A stretch of 6,560 bases of DNA from Chloroflexota bacterium. Lineage in GTDB: Bacteria; Chloroflexota; Dehalococcoidia; SHYB01; JACPQI01. Below the pieces are notes generated by a model. That model ran no database searches. It worked only from the letters and a program-made list of their open reading frames with translations, and had not been told where the DNA came from. Position 1 is the first letter of the stretch; each line of letters opens with the position of its first letter. Position numbers and translations under genes: made by a program. Of the stretch, positions 1-5,757 are shown piece after piece. The stretch spans positions 1 to 6,560 of the forward strand of contig JACPQI010000001.1 in assembly GCA_016190545.1 (NCBI GenBank), given 5' to 3'.

Positions 1-1
1 G

Positions 2-808
2 GTAACCGTGGCGCGACCTCATCGCCGGGAGTTTTCCGTCACGGTATTCCCCATCCCCCTTGAGTCCGGTGAGCGCTTGCTTGGTCTGGTGATTCATGAG
101 GTGACAGAGGCGAAAGACCTGGACCGGCGCAAAGACGCCTTTGTTTCCATCGCCTCTCACGAGATCCGCACGCCGATGAGTTCCATTATGGGGTTCACGG
201 AGCTGCTACTTCAGCGGGACCCGCCTCCCCCGAAGCGCAAGGAGTGGCTGGAGCGCATTCAACGCAACTCGCTGCGGGTGGCGAATATCGTGGACGACCT
301 GTTGAACGTGTCGCGCATCCAGTCCGGCAAGCTCTCCCTCACCATCGAGCCTGTTCCCCTTCCCCACTTGATCGAGGAAACCATGTCGGTCATACGGCTG
401 CTCACGGACAAGCACGAGTTCGTTATCGCTATCCCCTCCGAGTGTCCGCTGGCGCTGGCGGACAGGGACAAGCTCAACCAGGTTCTGACCAACCTGCTGG
501 ATAATGCGGTCAAGTACAGCCCGGAAGGGGGTAACATCACTGTCACGGCTGGCTTTGACGCGGGACGTGGTCATGTGGTGTTGTCGGTCGCCGACCAGGG
601 AATGGGCATTGCGCCGAAGGACCAGGAGCGGCTGTTCACCACCTTCTCGCGCATCCGGCGTCCGGAAACGGCCAGCATCCGGGGGACTGGCCTTGGTCTC
701 TACATCGTGAAAGGGCTTGTCGAGCTTATGAAAGGACAGGTCTGGGTGGAAAGCAAGCTGGGAAGCGGTTCGACGTTCTACGTTTCCTTGCCCGCTGTCA
801 TTCCGTGA
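2..808 (+). CDS. Sensor histidine kinase, C-terminal part (5' end outside window)
   Basis: This is a two-component sensor kinase that autophosphorylates on histidine and passes phosphate to a receiver. The frame is open to the left edge, so the GTG at 8 is probably internal; residues are numbered from it. Residues about 8-40 look like the end of a PAS domain and its linker. The HisKA helix follows, with the H-box SHEIRTPM and phospho-acceptor H51. The HATPase_c domain has the N-box NLLDNAVKYS (N166), G1 box DQGMG (196-200), an F-box around LFTTF, and G2 box GTGLGLYIVKG (226-236). All catalytic boxes are intact, so the enzyme should be active. No membrane segment lies in the visible part, and the sensory input is upstream and unknown. 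The single-domain receiver starting 128 bases downstream on the same strand is the obvious partner (inference from context). Confidence 0.95.
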   Translation, partial: VTVARPHRREFSVTVFPIPLESGERLLGLVIHEVTEAKDLDRRKDAFVSIASHEIRTPMSSIMGFTELLLQRDPPPPKRKEWLERIQRNSLRVANIVDDLLNVSRIQSGKLSLTIEPVPLPHLIEETMSVIRLLTDKHEFVIAIPSECPLALADRDKLNQVLTNLLDNAVKYSPEGGNITVTAGFDAGRGHVVLSVADQGMGIAPKDQERLFTTFSRIRRPETASIRGTGLGLYIVKGLVELMKGQVWVESKLGSGSTFYVSLPAVIP

Positions 809-820
809 GCGAAAGGCTGC

Positions 821-911
821 GTACCAATGCAAGGGTTCTTTTACCACCGAACTTATTCGGCGGCATGCTGCGGAATTCATTCCGCCGCAAAAATACAACT
901 GCCTGAGTACT
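821..911. repeat. Structured intergenic repeat, copy 1
   Basis: This lies between the kinase and the receiver. It shares with 1320-1433 an 11-base block (gttcttttacc, 835-845), the block cggcat (861-866), and an identical 19-base block at 867-885 containing a GCGGAA-TTCA-TTCCGC hairpin. Between these blocks, 844-851 pairs with 856-863 (8 positions, one mismatch) around a CTTA loop. The second hairpin extends to 867-875/880-888 with one mismatch. The flanks beyond the core are weakly similar too. It could be a REP/MITE-like element or a structured mRNA element; the sequence does not decide. No T-run follows either stem, so a simple intrinsic terminator is unlikely. Confidence 0.75.
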
Positions 912-924
912 TACACGCAAGGCC

Positions 925-930
925 AGGAGG
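925..930 (+). promoter_or_regulatory. Ribosome binding site deciding the receiver start
   Basis: A perfect AGGAGG sits five bases before the ATG at 936. A GTG at 930 in the same frame would overlap this site, so the ATG at 936 is the better start. Confidence 0.8.
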
Positions 931-935
931 TGGAG

Positions 936-1319
936 ATGTCTACGCCAGTGAAAAAGGTGCTTCTCGCCGATGACGAGGAAGACGTTCTAATCCTGCTGTC
1001 CGCCACCATCGGCAAGAACGACCAGTACCAGCTGCTTTTCGCGAGGAATGGGGAAGAGGCGCTGGCGCTGGCGCGTCGTGAGAAGCCGGACGTGGTGCTC
1101 CTGGATGTGATGATGGCCAAGAAGGACGGCTTTGAGGTGTGCCGGGCGCTGAAGCGGGACCCGCAGACCGCCAAGACCAGGGTGGTGATACTGACGGCGC
1201 TGAGCCAGGACGCAGACAAGAGAAAAGGCTTTGAGGCGGGGGCGGACCACTACTTCACAAAGCCGTTCAGCCCCACGGCTCTCCTGGATAAACTTTACGA
1301 GCTTCTCGGGATGGACTAA
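936..1319 (+). CDS. Single-domain CheY-like response regulator
   Basis: This 127-residue protein is a receiver domain with no output domain. It accepts phosphate from a histidine kinase and signals by changing partner binding. The sequence shows the acidic pair D12/D13, phospho-acceptor D57 in VVLLDVMM, T87 in VVILTAL, and K109 in the TKPF motif, so the full catalytic set is present. Its length matches a bare receiver, about 120 residues. The protein must act on another protein or in a phosphorelay rather than bind DNA itself. The kinase upstream and the coiled-coil gene downstream lie on the same strand, suggesting a shared pathway. Its motifs resemble the receivers often found beside PAS/HisKA kinases rather than chemotaxis CheY specifically, so I assign no symbol. 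Confidence 0.95.
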   Translation: MSTPVKKVLLADDEEDVLILLSATIGKNDQYQLLFARNGEEALALARREKPDVVLLDVMMAKKDGFEVCRALKRDPQTAKTRVVILTALSQDADKRKGFEAGADHYFTKPFSPTALLDKLYELLGMD

Positions 1320-1433
1320 GTAACAGCGCAGAAGTTCTTTTACCGCCCCGACACGTCGGGGCGGCATAGAGGAACCCGCCTCAGGCGGGCTGCGGAATTC
1401 ATTCCGCGGTAAGAAATCAAACGCTGGTGTACT
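1320..1433. repeat. Structured intergenic repeat, copy 2
   Basis: This second copy of the 821-911 element starts immediately after the receiver stop codon. It shares gttcttttacc (1334-1344), cggcat (1362-1367) and a 19-base block (1389-1407). Its first hairpin is a perfect 9-bp stem, 1343-1351 with 1356-1364, around a CACG loop. The stem sequence differs from copy 1 yet still pairs. A 21-base stretch absent from copy 1 (1368-1388) forms most of an extra CCCGCC-TCA-GGCGGG hairpin (1375-1389). TTACCGC (1340-1346) is also complementary to GCGGTAA (1406-1412). The element could therefore close into one multi-branched structure, or be bounded by short terminal inverted repeats like a MITE. Its function is unknown. 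Confidence 0.75.
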
Positions 1434-1454
1434 CAGACCAAAGGGGGCAAGCCT

Positions 1455-1805
1455 ATGACGAGCCACGATGATGTTGTGCGGACCTTCCACACGCTGAGCC
1501 GACAGCAACTGGAGATTTACGCCAAGGAGCTCCAAGCGCGGATCGTGGAAGAGCGGCGGTTGCGTCAGGAGTTGGCCGAGCAGACGGGCCAGCTGGAGCA
1601 GCGGCTTCGGGAGATCACGGCGCTAAACCAGATGTTCCAGAAGCACCTGGGGCAGCAGTTCGAGGTGATAGACACCTATCGGCAGCTCCTGGACGGCCTC
1701 CGCCGCCTTGCCCACGATGCCACCGCTCTGCGGGAGCAGGCGGACAAGGCTCCGCTCCCCGACACGCACAACGCGCCTGGCTTGGAGCAGGGGAAAGGAC
1801 ATTAG
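1455..1805 (+). CDS. Small coiled-coil protein, sensor-kinase-linker-like
   Basis: The product is a 116-residue hydrophilic protein. Residues about 15-60 are rich in Glu, Arg, Leu and Gln with heptad-like spacing, predicting a long coiled coil. This runs into the segment REITALNQMFQKHLGQQFEV (about 52-71), then a second helical part, and a Pro/Gly-rich tail likely to be disordered. The ITALNxxFQxHL pattern resembles linker helices of PAS/GAF histidine kinases in Chloroflexota-type bacteria; this is recollection of the style, not a search. There is no catalytic motif, signal peptide or membrane helix. A purine-rich run (GGGGG, 1443-1447) lies about seven bases before the ATG. Its position behind a kinase and an output-less receiver suggests a partner or scaffold in that pathway. 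Function is otherwise unknown. Confidence 0.75.
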   Translation: MTSHDDVVRTFHTLSRQQLEIYAKELQARIVEERRLRQELAEQTGQLEQRLREITALNQMFQKHLGQQFEVIDTYRQLLDGLRRLAHDATALREQADKAPLPDTHNAPGLEQGKGH

Positions 1806-1940
1806 CCAGGCTTTCCTCTTGCCTTACCCAACAAGTGGTGTGAGGGCTGGCATAGGCTCCTGGCACTTACTTGTATCAAACCCGATACGAAAGGCTCTCT
1901 ACCCGCAGGGCCTCGCACTCTCGGGCAACAAACCATCCCC

Positions 1941-2039
1941 TGTGTCCCCCTTCCTTTCCTGAAAGGGGGAGGAGAAAAATTCCGGGGGGACACCCCCAGT
2001 GTCCCCGCCAAAGGGGCTTCGCCCCTCTGGACTCTCCAG
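1941..2039. repeat. GC-rich composite palindromic element
   Basis: The gap 1806-2079 has no convincing gene; its right part is dense with inverted repeats. GTGTCCCCC (1942-1950) is complementary to GGGGGACAC (1985-1993). The same right arm can instead pair as GGGGACAC (1986-1993) with GTGTCCCC (1999-2006) around CCCCA. Inside the first arms, a CCTTTC/GAAAGG stem closes on CT at 1959-1960. A further hairpin, AGGGGC-TTC-GCCCCT (2012-2026), extends with CCA/TGG (2008-2010 and 2028-2030), and CTGGA/TCCAG (2027-2039) pairs in competition. This architecture resembles REP or MITE-like intergenic repeats. Only one copy is in the window, so repetition across the genome is inferred. Confidence 0.6.
1975..2006 (-). 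terminator. Possible intrinsic terminator of the YHS gene (weak)
   Basis: Read on the minus strand, the 8-bp GGGGACAC/GTGTCCCC hairpin (2006 to 1986) is followed, after a six-base gap, by a run of five T (1979-1975). The gap is longer than in a textbook rho-independent terminator. The hairpin is also part of the larger palindromic element, so this role is only a possibility. Confidence 0.3.
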
Positions 2040-2079
2040 GAACATTGATGGGATGTCCCGGTATTTGAGCAACCAAGCG

Positions 2080-2235
2080 CTAGTGGGCGTGGTGCCCCAG
2101 GTGCTTGTGCGGGTCCTTGTCAAAAGCGATCTTGCACCCCTTGGCGCAGAAGTAGTAGGTCTGTCCGCCGTGCTCGGACTTGAACTGGGCGGTCTTTTCG
2201 TCAACCTGCATCTTGCAAACCGGATCAATAGCCAT
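2080..2235 (-). CDS. YHS-domain small metal-binding protein
   Basis: This is a 51-residue minus-strand gene. The protein begins MAIDPVCKMQVDEKTA, continues with TYYFCAKGCKIAFDKDPHKHL, and ends GHHAH. This is a complete YHS domain: the DPVCxMxV opening (C7), the YYFC..GC core (C30, C34), the Phe before the DP motif, and a conserved His near the end. YHS domains occur alone and fused to copper and heavy-metal ATPases, monooxygenase parts and other metal proteins, and the cysteines probably bind a metal. The extra C-terminal histidines (H46, H48, H49, H51) would add ligands. AGGAGG (2249-2244) lies eight bases before the ATG, a strong ribosome site. The gene is divergent from the aminopeptidase. 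I infer metal binding or handling; the specific metal and partner cannot be told. Several longer open frames cover this stretch on both strands but have no domain content. Confidence 0.9.
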   Translation of the reverse strand: MAIDPVCKMQVDEKTAQFKSEHGGQTYYFCAKGCKIAFDKDPHKHLGHHAH

Positions 2236-2268
2236 TGGTATAGCCTCCTCTTGGGTTATCTAAACAGC

Positions 2269-2274
2269 ATTGTA
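2269..2274 (-). promoter_or_regulatory. -10 element of the YHS gene promoter
   Basis: TACAAT, preceded by TG, reads on the minus strand and puts a start near 2262, giving a leader of about 27 bases that includes the AGGAGG site. The same TGTACAAT octamer stands in front of rnpB in this window, which supports it. No good -35 box is visible. Confidence 0.4.
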
Positions 2275-2281
2275 CATCCGT

Positions 2282-2329
2282 TGGCGCAGCAAGGACGGCG
2301 GCCCGACGCTGGCACGCCTCTCTGCGCCA
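2282..2329. promoter_or_regulatory. Inverted repeat between divergent promoters, possible operator
   Basis: TGGCGCAG (2282-2289) and CTGCGCCA (2322-2329) are perfect 8-base inverted copies with centres 40 bases apart, roughly four helical turns. They lie where the -35 regions of the two divergent genes should be. Neither predicted transcript (starts near 2262 and 2365) contains them, so a DNA-level role such as a looping operator fits better than an RNA hairpin. No regulator gene is seen nearby. Confidence 0.35.
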
Positions 2330-2352
2330 CAACACATCTTTCCATCAGCCTT

Positions 2353-2358
2353 TATAAT
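2353..2358 (+). promoter_or_regulatory. -10 element of the aminopeptidase promoter
   Basis: This is a perfect TATAAT, 43 bases before the ATG at 2401, predicting a start near 2365 and a leader of about 36 bases. The position 17 bases upstream (2330-2335, caacac) does not match a -35 consensus, so an activator or a relaxed -35 may be used. Confidence 0.45.
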
Positions 2359-2400
2359 GCTTGGTAGCCTTGAACACTTCACGAAGGGAGCCTTGTACTC

Positions 2401-4992
2401 ATGTCCCATCGTTGTGAACGTTTCTTGCTTGGTTGCGGCGCAGGAGAGCAGGCCGCGCGCTCTTCTCGTCCGTTCCCGTTGCCCGGCGATCGGGTCCATT
2501 ACGCCCCGGACCGCTCCTTCAAAGTGCACCACATCAAAATCGAACTTCGCGTGGACCTACACAAGAAACACATCGCCGGCGAAGTGACCCATACCGTCGC
2601 CGCCATCAACGATGGGCTGCGCAAGCTGGAGTTCCACGCGCGGGAACTGGACGTCAAGGGCGTGCGGTTGGATGGTGGCCGCAAGCTGTCGTTCGACTAC
2701 GACGGCGATAAGTTGACAGCGTACCTGCCACGGCCCCGCAAGGCCAATCGCAAGTTCCAGGTGATCATCGCCTATGCTGCCTCGCCGCGCAAGGGGATGT
2801 ACTTTGTCGGCCCGGACGCCGGCTACCCGAACAAGCCGTGGCAGGCCTGGACGCAAGGCGAGGACGAGGACTCCCGCTATTGGTTCCCCTGCCACGATTT
2901 CCCAGATGAGCGGGCATCTACAGAGGTGCTGGCGACCGTCCCCGCCTCGTTCTTCGCCCTGTCAAACGGCAAGCTGCTTGGGGTCAAGGCGAACCGCGGC
3001 AAGACCAAGACCTATCACTGGTACCAGGCGAAGCCGCACGTGGCTTATCTCACATCGCTGGCCGTCGGCGAGTTCGCGGAGATGAAAGACAAAGTGGACG
3101 GCATCCCGCTCGCCTACTATGTGCCCAAGGGCCGCCAGGAGGATGCCAAGCGGGCTCTGGGCAATACGCCGGACATGATGCGCTTCTTCAACGAGCGCCT
3201 CGGCCTGAAGTATCCCTGGGACAAGTACGCCCAGGTCTGCGTGGCCGATTTTATCTTCGGCGGCATGGAGAACGTCTCCGCCACCACACTGACGGACATC
3301 GCCCTCCATGACGAGCGGGCCCACCTGGACTTTTCCGGCGACCCGCTTGTCGCCCATGAGCTCGCCCACCAGTGGTTCGGCGACCTCATCACCTGCCAAA
3401 ACTGGGCCCACGCCTGGCTCAATGAGGGCTTCGCCACTTACTTCGAGGCGCTGTACACCGAGCACCACCGGGGCAAGGACGAGTTCGTGTACGAGATGTA
3501 CCAGAACGGCCTGGCCTATCAGGCGGAGGACGCAGGCCGCTATCGCCGTCCCATTGTGCAGAAGACCTACCGCGAGCCTATCGACCTCTTTGACCGCCAC
3601 CTCTATGAGAAGGCGTCGTGGGTGCTGCACATGCTGCGCTTCGTGCTGGGCGAGGAGCTGTTCTGGAAGGCTATCCGCCACTATGCGCGCAAGCACCAGG
3701 CCACGGTGGTGACGACGCCTGACTTGCAGCAGGCGATAGGGGAGGCCACCGGCCGGAGTCTGGAGTGGTTCTTCGATCAGTGGGTCTATCAGGCCGGGCA
3801 CCCGCAGTTCAAGGTGCAGTACGCCTGGGACGCGGACGCCTCAACGGCAAAGCTCACTGTGACCCAGACTCAGGCCACGGACGACCAGGCCCCTATCTTC
3901 CGCATGCCGGTGGATGTGGCCTTTGTCCTTCCCAGAGGCAAGAGCACAGTCAAAGAGACGGTGCGCGTCCAGGTCAGCGAGAAGGAGCATAGCTTTTACT
4001 TTCCGTTGCGGCAGAAGCCCCTCATGGCGGCCTTTGACTATGGGAACTGGATTCTCAAGACCGTGGACTTGCAGATGCCTAAGGACATGCTCTCTTACCA
4101 GCTTGAACATGACGATGACGCCGTCGGCAAGGTCCTGGCAGCCAAGGCGCTCGGCAAGCTGGGCACGCCGGAGGCGGTGGATAAACTTAAGGCGGCTGTC
4201 CAGAGCGATGCGTTCTGGGGTGTGCAGGCTGAGGCAGCCCTAGCCCTGGGCGCAATGAAGAGCGAGGCCGCGCGACAGGCGCTCCTGGAATGCCTGGAGG
4301 TGAAGCACCCCAAGGCGCGCAAGGCGGTGGTAGCCGCGCTGGGGGAGTTCAAGCATGAATCGGTGGTGGATGCCCTGGCGCCTATGCTGAAGCGGGACGC
4401 CAGCTACTTTGTCGAGGCGGAGGCGGCCAAGAGCATCGGGCGGACCAAGTCGCCACGCGCCTACGAGTTGCTGGAGAAGGCGCTGGCGAAGGAGTCCTAC
4501 GCCGATGTCATTCGCATGCTCGCATTCGAGGGCTTTGGCGAGCTGAAGGACGAGCGCGCCATCGCTCTAGCCAAGGAGTGGAGCGCGTATGGCAAGCCCC
4601 CTCGGGCCAGAGAAGCGGCGATTGCGGCTCTGGGCAAGCTCGGCGAGGACAAGCGAGAGGTGCGTGAGCACCTGGAGGAGTTGCTGGAAGACCCAGCCTT
4701 CCGGGTGAAGCTGCAGACGGCCGTTTCATTGCGCGACGTGAAGGATGACCGCGCCGTTCCAGCCCTCCAGCGCATAGCCGACCGGGAGTTGGACGGGCGT
4801 ATCGTCCGGCGCGCGCGGGAGACCATCGCCGCTTTGCGGGAGGGCAAGGACAAGGGGGCCGAGGTCAAGAAGCTGCGCGACGACCTGAACAAGGTGATGG
4901 ATGAGAACCGCCAGTTGAAAGACCGGTTGGACAAGCTGGAAACGGCCTCCAAGCCCTCCAAGGGAAAGCCCACTGCACGGAAGAAAAAGTGA
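2401..4992 (+). CDS. M1-family zinc aminopeptidase with HEAT repeats and C-terminal leucine zipper
   Basis: This 863-residue metallopeptidase removes N-terminal residues from peptides. The N-terminal beta domain begins around RPFPLPGDRVHYAPDR (23-38). The substrate-binding GGMEN is at 287-291. The zinc site HELAH (319-323) plus E342, 18 residues after H323 in LNEGFATYFE, is the exact HEXXH-x18-E of gluzincins, with catalytic Y402 in HLYEKAS. After a beta-sandwich (about 467-555) come about seven HEAT-like repeats of 31-37 residues (about 573-816). A coiled coil (821-849) and a Lys-rich tail ending KKK follow. No clear signal peptide is visible, so it is probably cytoplasmic. The ATG at 2401 has GGGAG ten bases upstream. 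The first ~20 residues are not family-like, so a later start is possible, but no later ATG precedes the conserved part. The fold and HEAT tail resemble PepN/ERAP-like M1 enzymes; substrates are unknown. Confidence 0.95.
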   Translation: MSHRCERFLLGCGAGEQAARSSRPFPLPGDRVHYAPDRSFKVHHIKIELRVDLHKKHIAGEVTHTVAAINDGLRKLEFHARELDVKGVRLDGGRKLSFDYDGDKLTAYLPRPRKANRKFQVIIAYAASPRKGMYFVGPDAGYPNKPWQAWTQGEDEDSRYWFPCHDFPDERASTEVLATVPASFFALSNGKLLGVKANRGKTKTYHWYQAKPHVAYLTSLAVGEFAEMKDKVDGIPLAYYVPKGRQEDAKRALGNTPDMMRFFNERLGLKYPWDKYAQVCVADFIFGGMENVSATTLTDIALHDERAHLDFSGDPLVAHELAHQWFGDLITCQNWAHAWLNEGFATYFEALYTEHHRGKDEFVYEMYQNGLAYQAEDAGRYRRPIVQKTYREPIDLFDRHLYEKASWVLHMLRFVLGEELFWKAIRHYARKHQATVVTTPDLQQAIGEATGRSLEWFFDQWVYQAGHPQFKVQYAWDADASTAKLTVTQTQATDDQAPIFRMPVDVAFVLPRGKSTVKETVRVQVSEKEHSFYFPLRQKPLMAAFDYGNWILKTVDLQMPKDMLSYQLEHDDDAVGKVLAAKALGKLGTPEAVDKLKAAVQSDAFWGVQAEAALALGAMKSEAARQALLECLEVKHPKARKAVVAALGEFKHESVVDALAPMLKRDASYFVEAEAAKSIGRTKSPRAYELLEKALAKESYADVIRMLAFEGFGELKDERAIALAKEWSAYGKPPRAREAAIAALGKLGEDKREVREHLEELLEDPAFRVKLQTAVSLRDVKDDRAVPALQRIADRELDGRIVRRARETIAALREGKDKGAEVKKLRDDLNKVMDENRQLKDRLDKLETASKPSKGKPTARKKK

Positions 4993-5001
4993 ACGCCCGT
5001 T

Positions 5002-5031
5002 GAGGTGACTCTCATGAGACGGCACGCATGA
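5002..5031 (+). promoter_or_regulatory. Possible five-codon leader ORF coupled to the zinc-ribbon gene
   Basis: A GAGGTGA sequence starting at 5002 lies at good spacing before an ATG at 5014 that encodes MRRHA and stops at TGA 5029-5031. That stop overlaps the ATG of the next gene (5028-5030) as ATGA. The ATG at 5028 has only a weak ribosome site of its own, so termination-reinitiation may load ribosomes onto it. No peptide function is claimed. Confidence 0.4.
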
Positions 5032-5732
5032 TAGACCTTGGCCCTGTCTACGAGTTACAGCAGATCGATGTGCAGCTCGCTCGCCAGCGGGCGGCGCTGG
5101 AAGCGCTCAAGGCCAAGCTCAAGGACAGCGCCGTGGTGCTCCATCTCAAGCGAGAGCTTGTTGACATTGAGAACCAGGCGCGGCAGGCCGAGCAGACGCG
5201 CAAGTCGTTAGAGCTTGAAGCAAAAGACCTGGAGGGGAAAGCCAAAGAAGTCGACCTGAAGCTCTATAGCGGGACCGTGAAAAGCCCCAAGGAGCTGGTG
5301 GCGCTGCAACAAGACAGCGAGATGCTGAAACGCCGCCAGGGAGAAAAGGAGGCGGCGGGCCTGGAGCAGATGAGCGCGCTTGAGCAGATGGAGACGCAGC
5401 GCACAGACTTGGTCCAGCGGTTGCAGCGAGAAGAGACCACATGGGAAGCGGAACAGCGGGAGTTGCGCGCTCAGGCCCAGGCCGAAGAAATGAAGCTGCG
5501 GGAGTTGGAAGCGCAGCGGGCCGAGTCGGCGGCGGAGGTGGACCCAGCGTTGCTCCGGCAGTACGAGCAGATGAGAGCGCAACGGGTAGGAGGCATTGTT
5601 ATCGCCAAGATACAGCAGGGCCTCTGCCAGGGCTGCCGCATCGCGGTGCCGGTGAACGATGCGCGCAAGGCGCGGGCCAGCCGAGAAGTGGTCTTGTGCA
5701 ATAGCTGCCGCCGGATGCTCTATGCGCCCTAG
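5028..5732 (+). CDS. C4-type zinc-ribbon coiled-coil protein (DUF164 / zf-RING_7; CdsZ/FlgZ type)
   Basis: The protein has 234 residues. About residues 8-180 form a long antiparallel-type coiled coil rich in Glu, Gln, Leu and Arg. It contains the family signature LYSGTVKSPKELVALQQD (79-96). The C-terminus carries a four-cysteine zinc ribbon: CQGC (C200, C203) and CNSC (C224, C227). This order and length are typical of PF02591 proteins. Named members include H. pylori HP0958 (FlgZ), reported to influence RpoN stability and flaA mRNA. A general RNA- or protein-binding adaptor role is therefore plausible, but the role in this organism is unknown. An in-frame stop at 5001-5003 precludes a longer N-terminus, fixing the ATG at 5028 as the earliest start. 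It follows the aminopeptidase stop by 35 bases on the same strand, likely one operon, and rnpB starts 37 bases after its stop. Confidence 0.93.
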   Translation: MIDLGPVYELQQIDVQLARQRAALEALKAKLKDSAVVLHLKRELVDIENQARQAEQTRKSLELEAKDLEGKAKEVDLKLYSGTVKSPKELVALQQDSEMLKRRQGEKEAAGLEQMSALEQMETQRTDLVQRLQREETTWEAEQRELRAQAQAEEMKLRELEAQRAESAAEVDPALLRQYEQMRAQRVGGIVIAKIQQGLCQGCRIAVPVNDARKARASREVVLCNSCRRMLYAP

Positions 5733-5757
5733 GCCGTCCCTCAGCGGTCTGCTAGTG

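Noticed and set aside
206..898. 230-residue open frame on the minus strand over the kinase
   Set aside because: It has no domain content or ribosome site, and it lies opposite a kinase with every catalytic box intact. It is a GC-driven antisense shadow.
821..1433. CRISPR array made of the two similar intergenic copies
   Set aside because: There are only two copies separated by a whole gene, of unequal length and internally palindromic, with no spacers or cas genes.
1861..1885. GTATC-AAACCC-GATAC small hairpin after the coiled-coil gene
   Set aside because: The stem is only 5 bp and no T-run follows; too weak to call a terminator.
1899..2367. Longer open frames on both strands over the YHS gene (1899-2228 minus, 1999-2367 plus)
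   Set aside because: Their translations are low-complexity or meaningless, and they run through the palindromic element or both promoters. The 51-residue YHS frame has conserved motifs and the AGGAGG site.
2962..3801. 279-residue minus-strand open frame inside the aminopeptidase
   Set aside because: It is opposite the GGMEN and HEXXH region of a clearly intact enzyme, with no recognisable domain.
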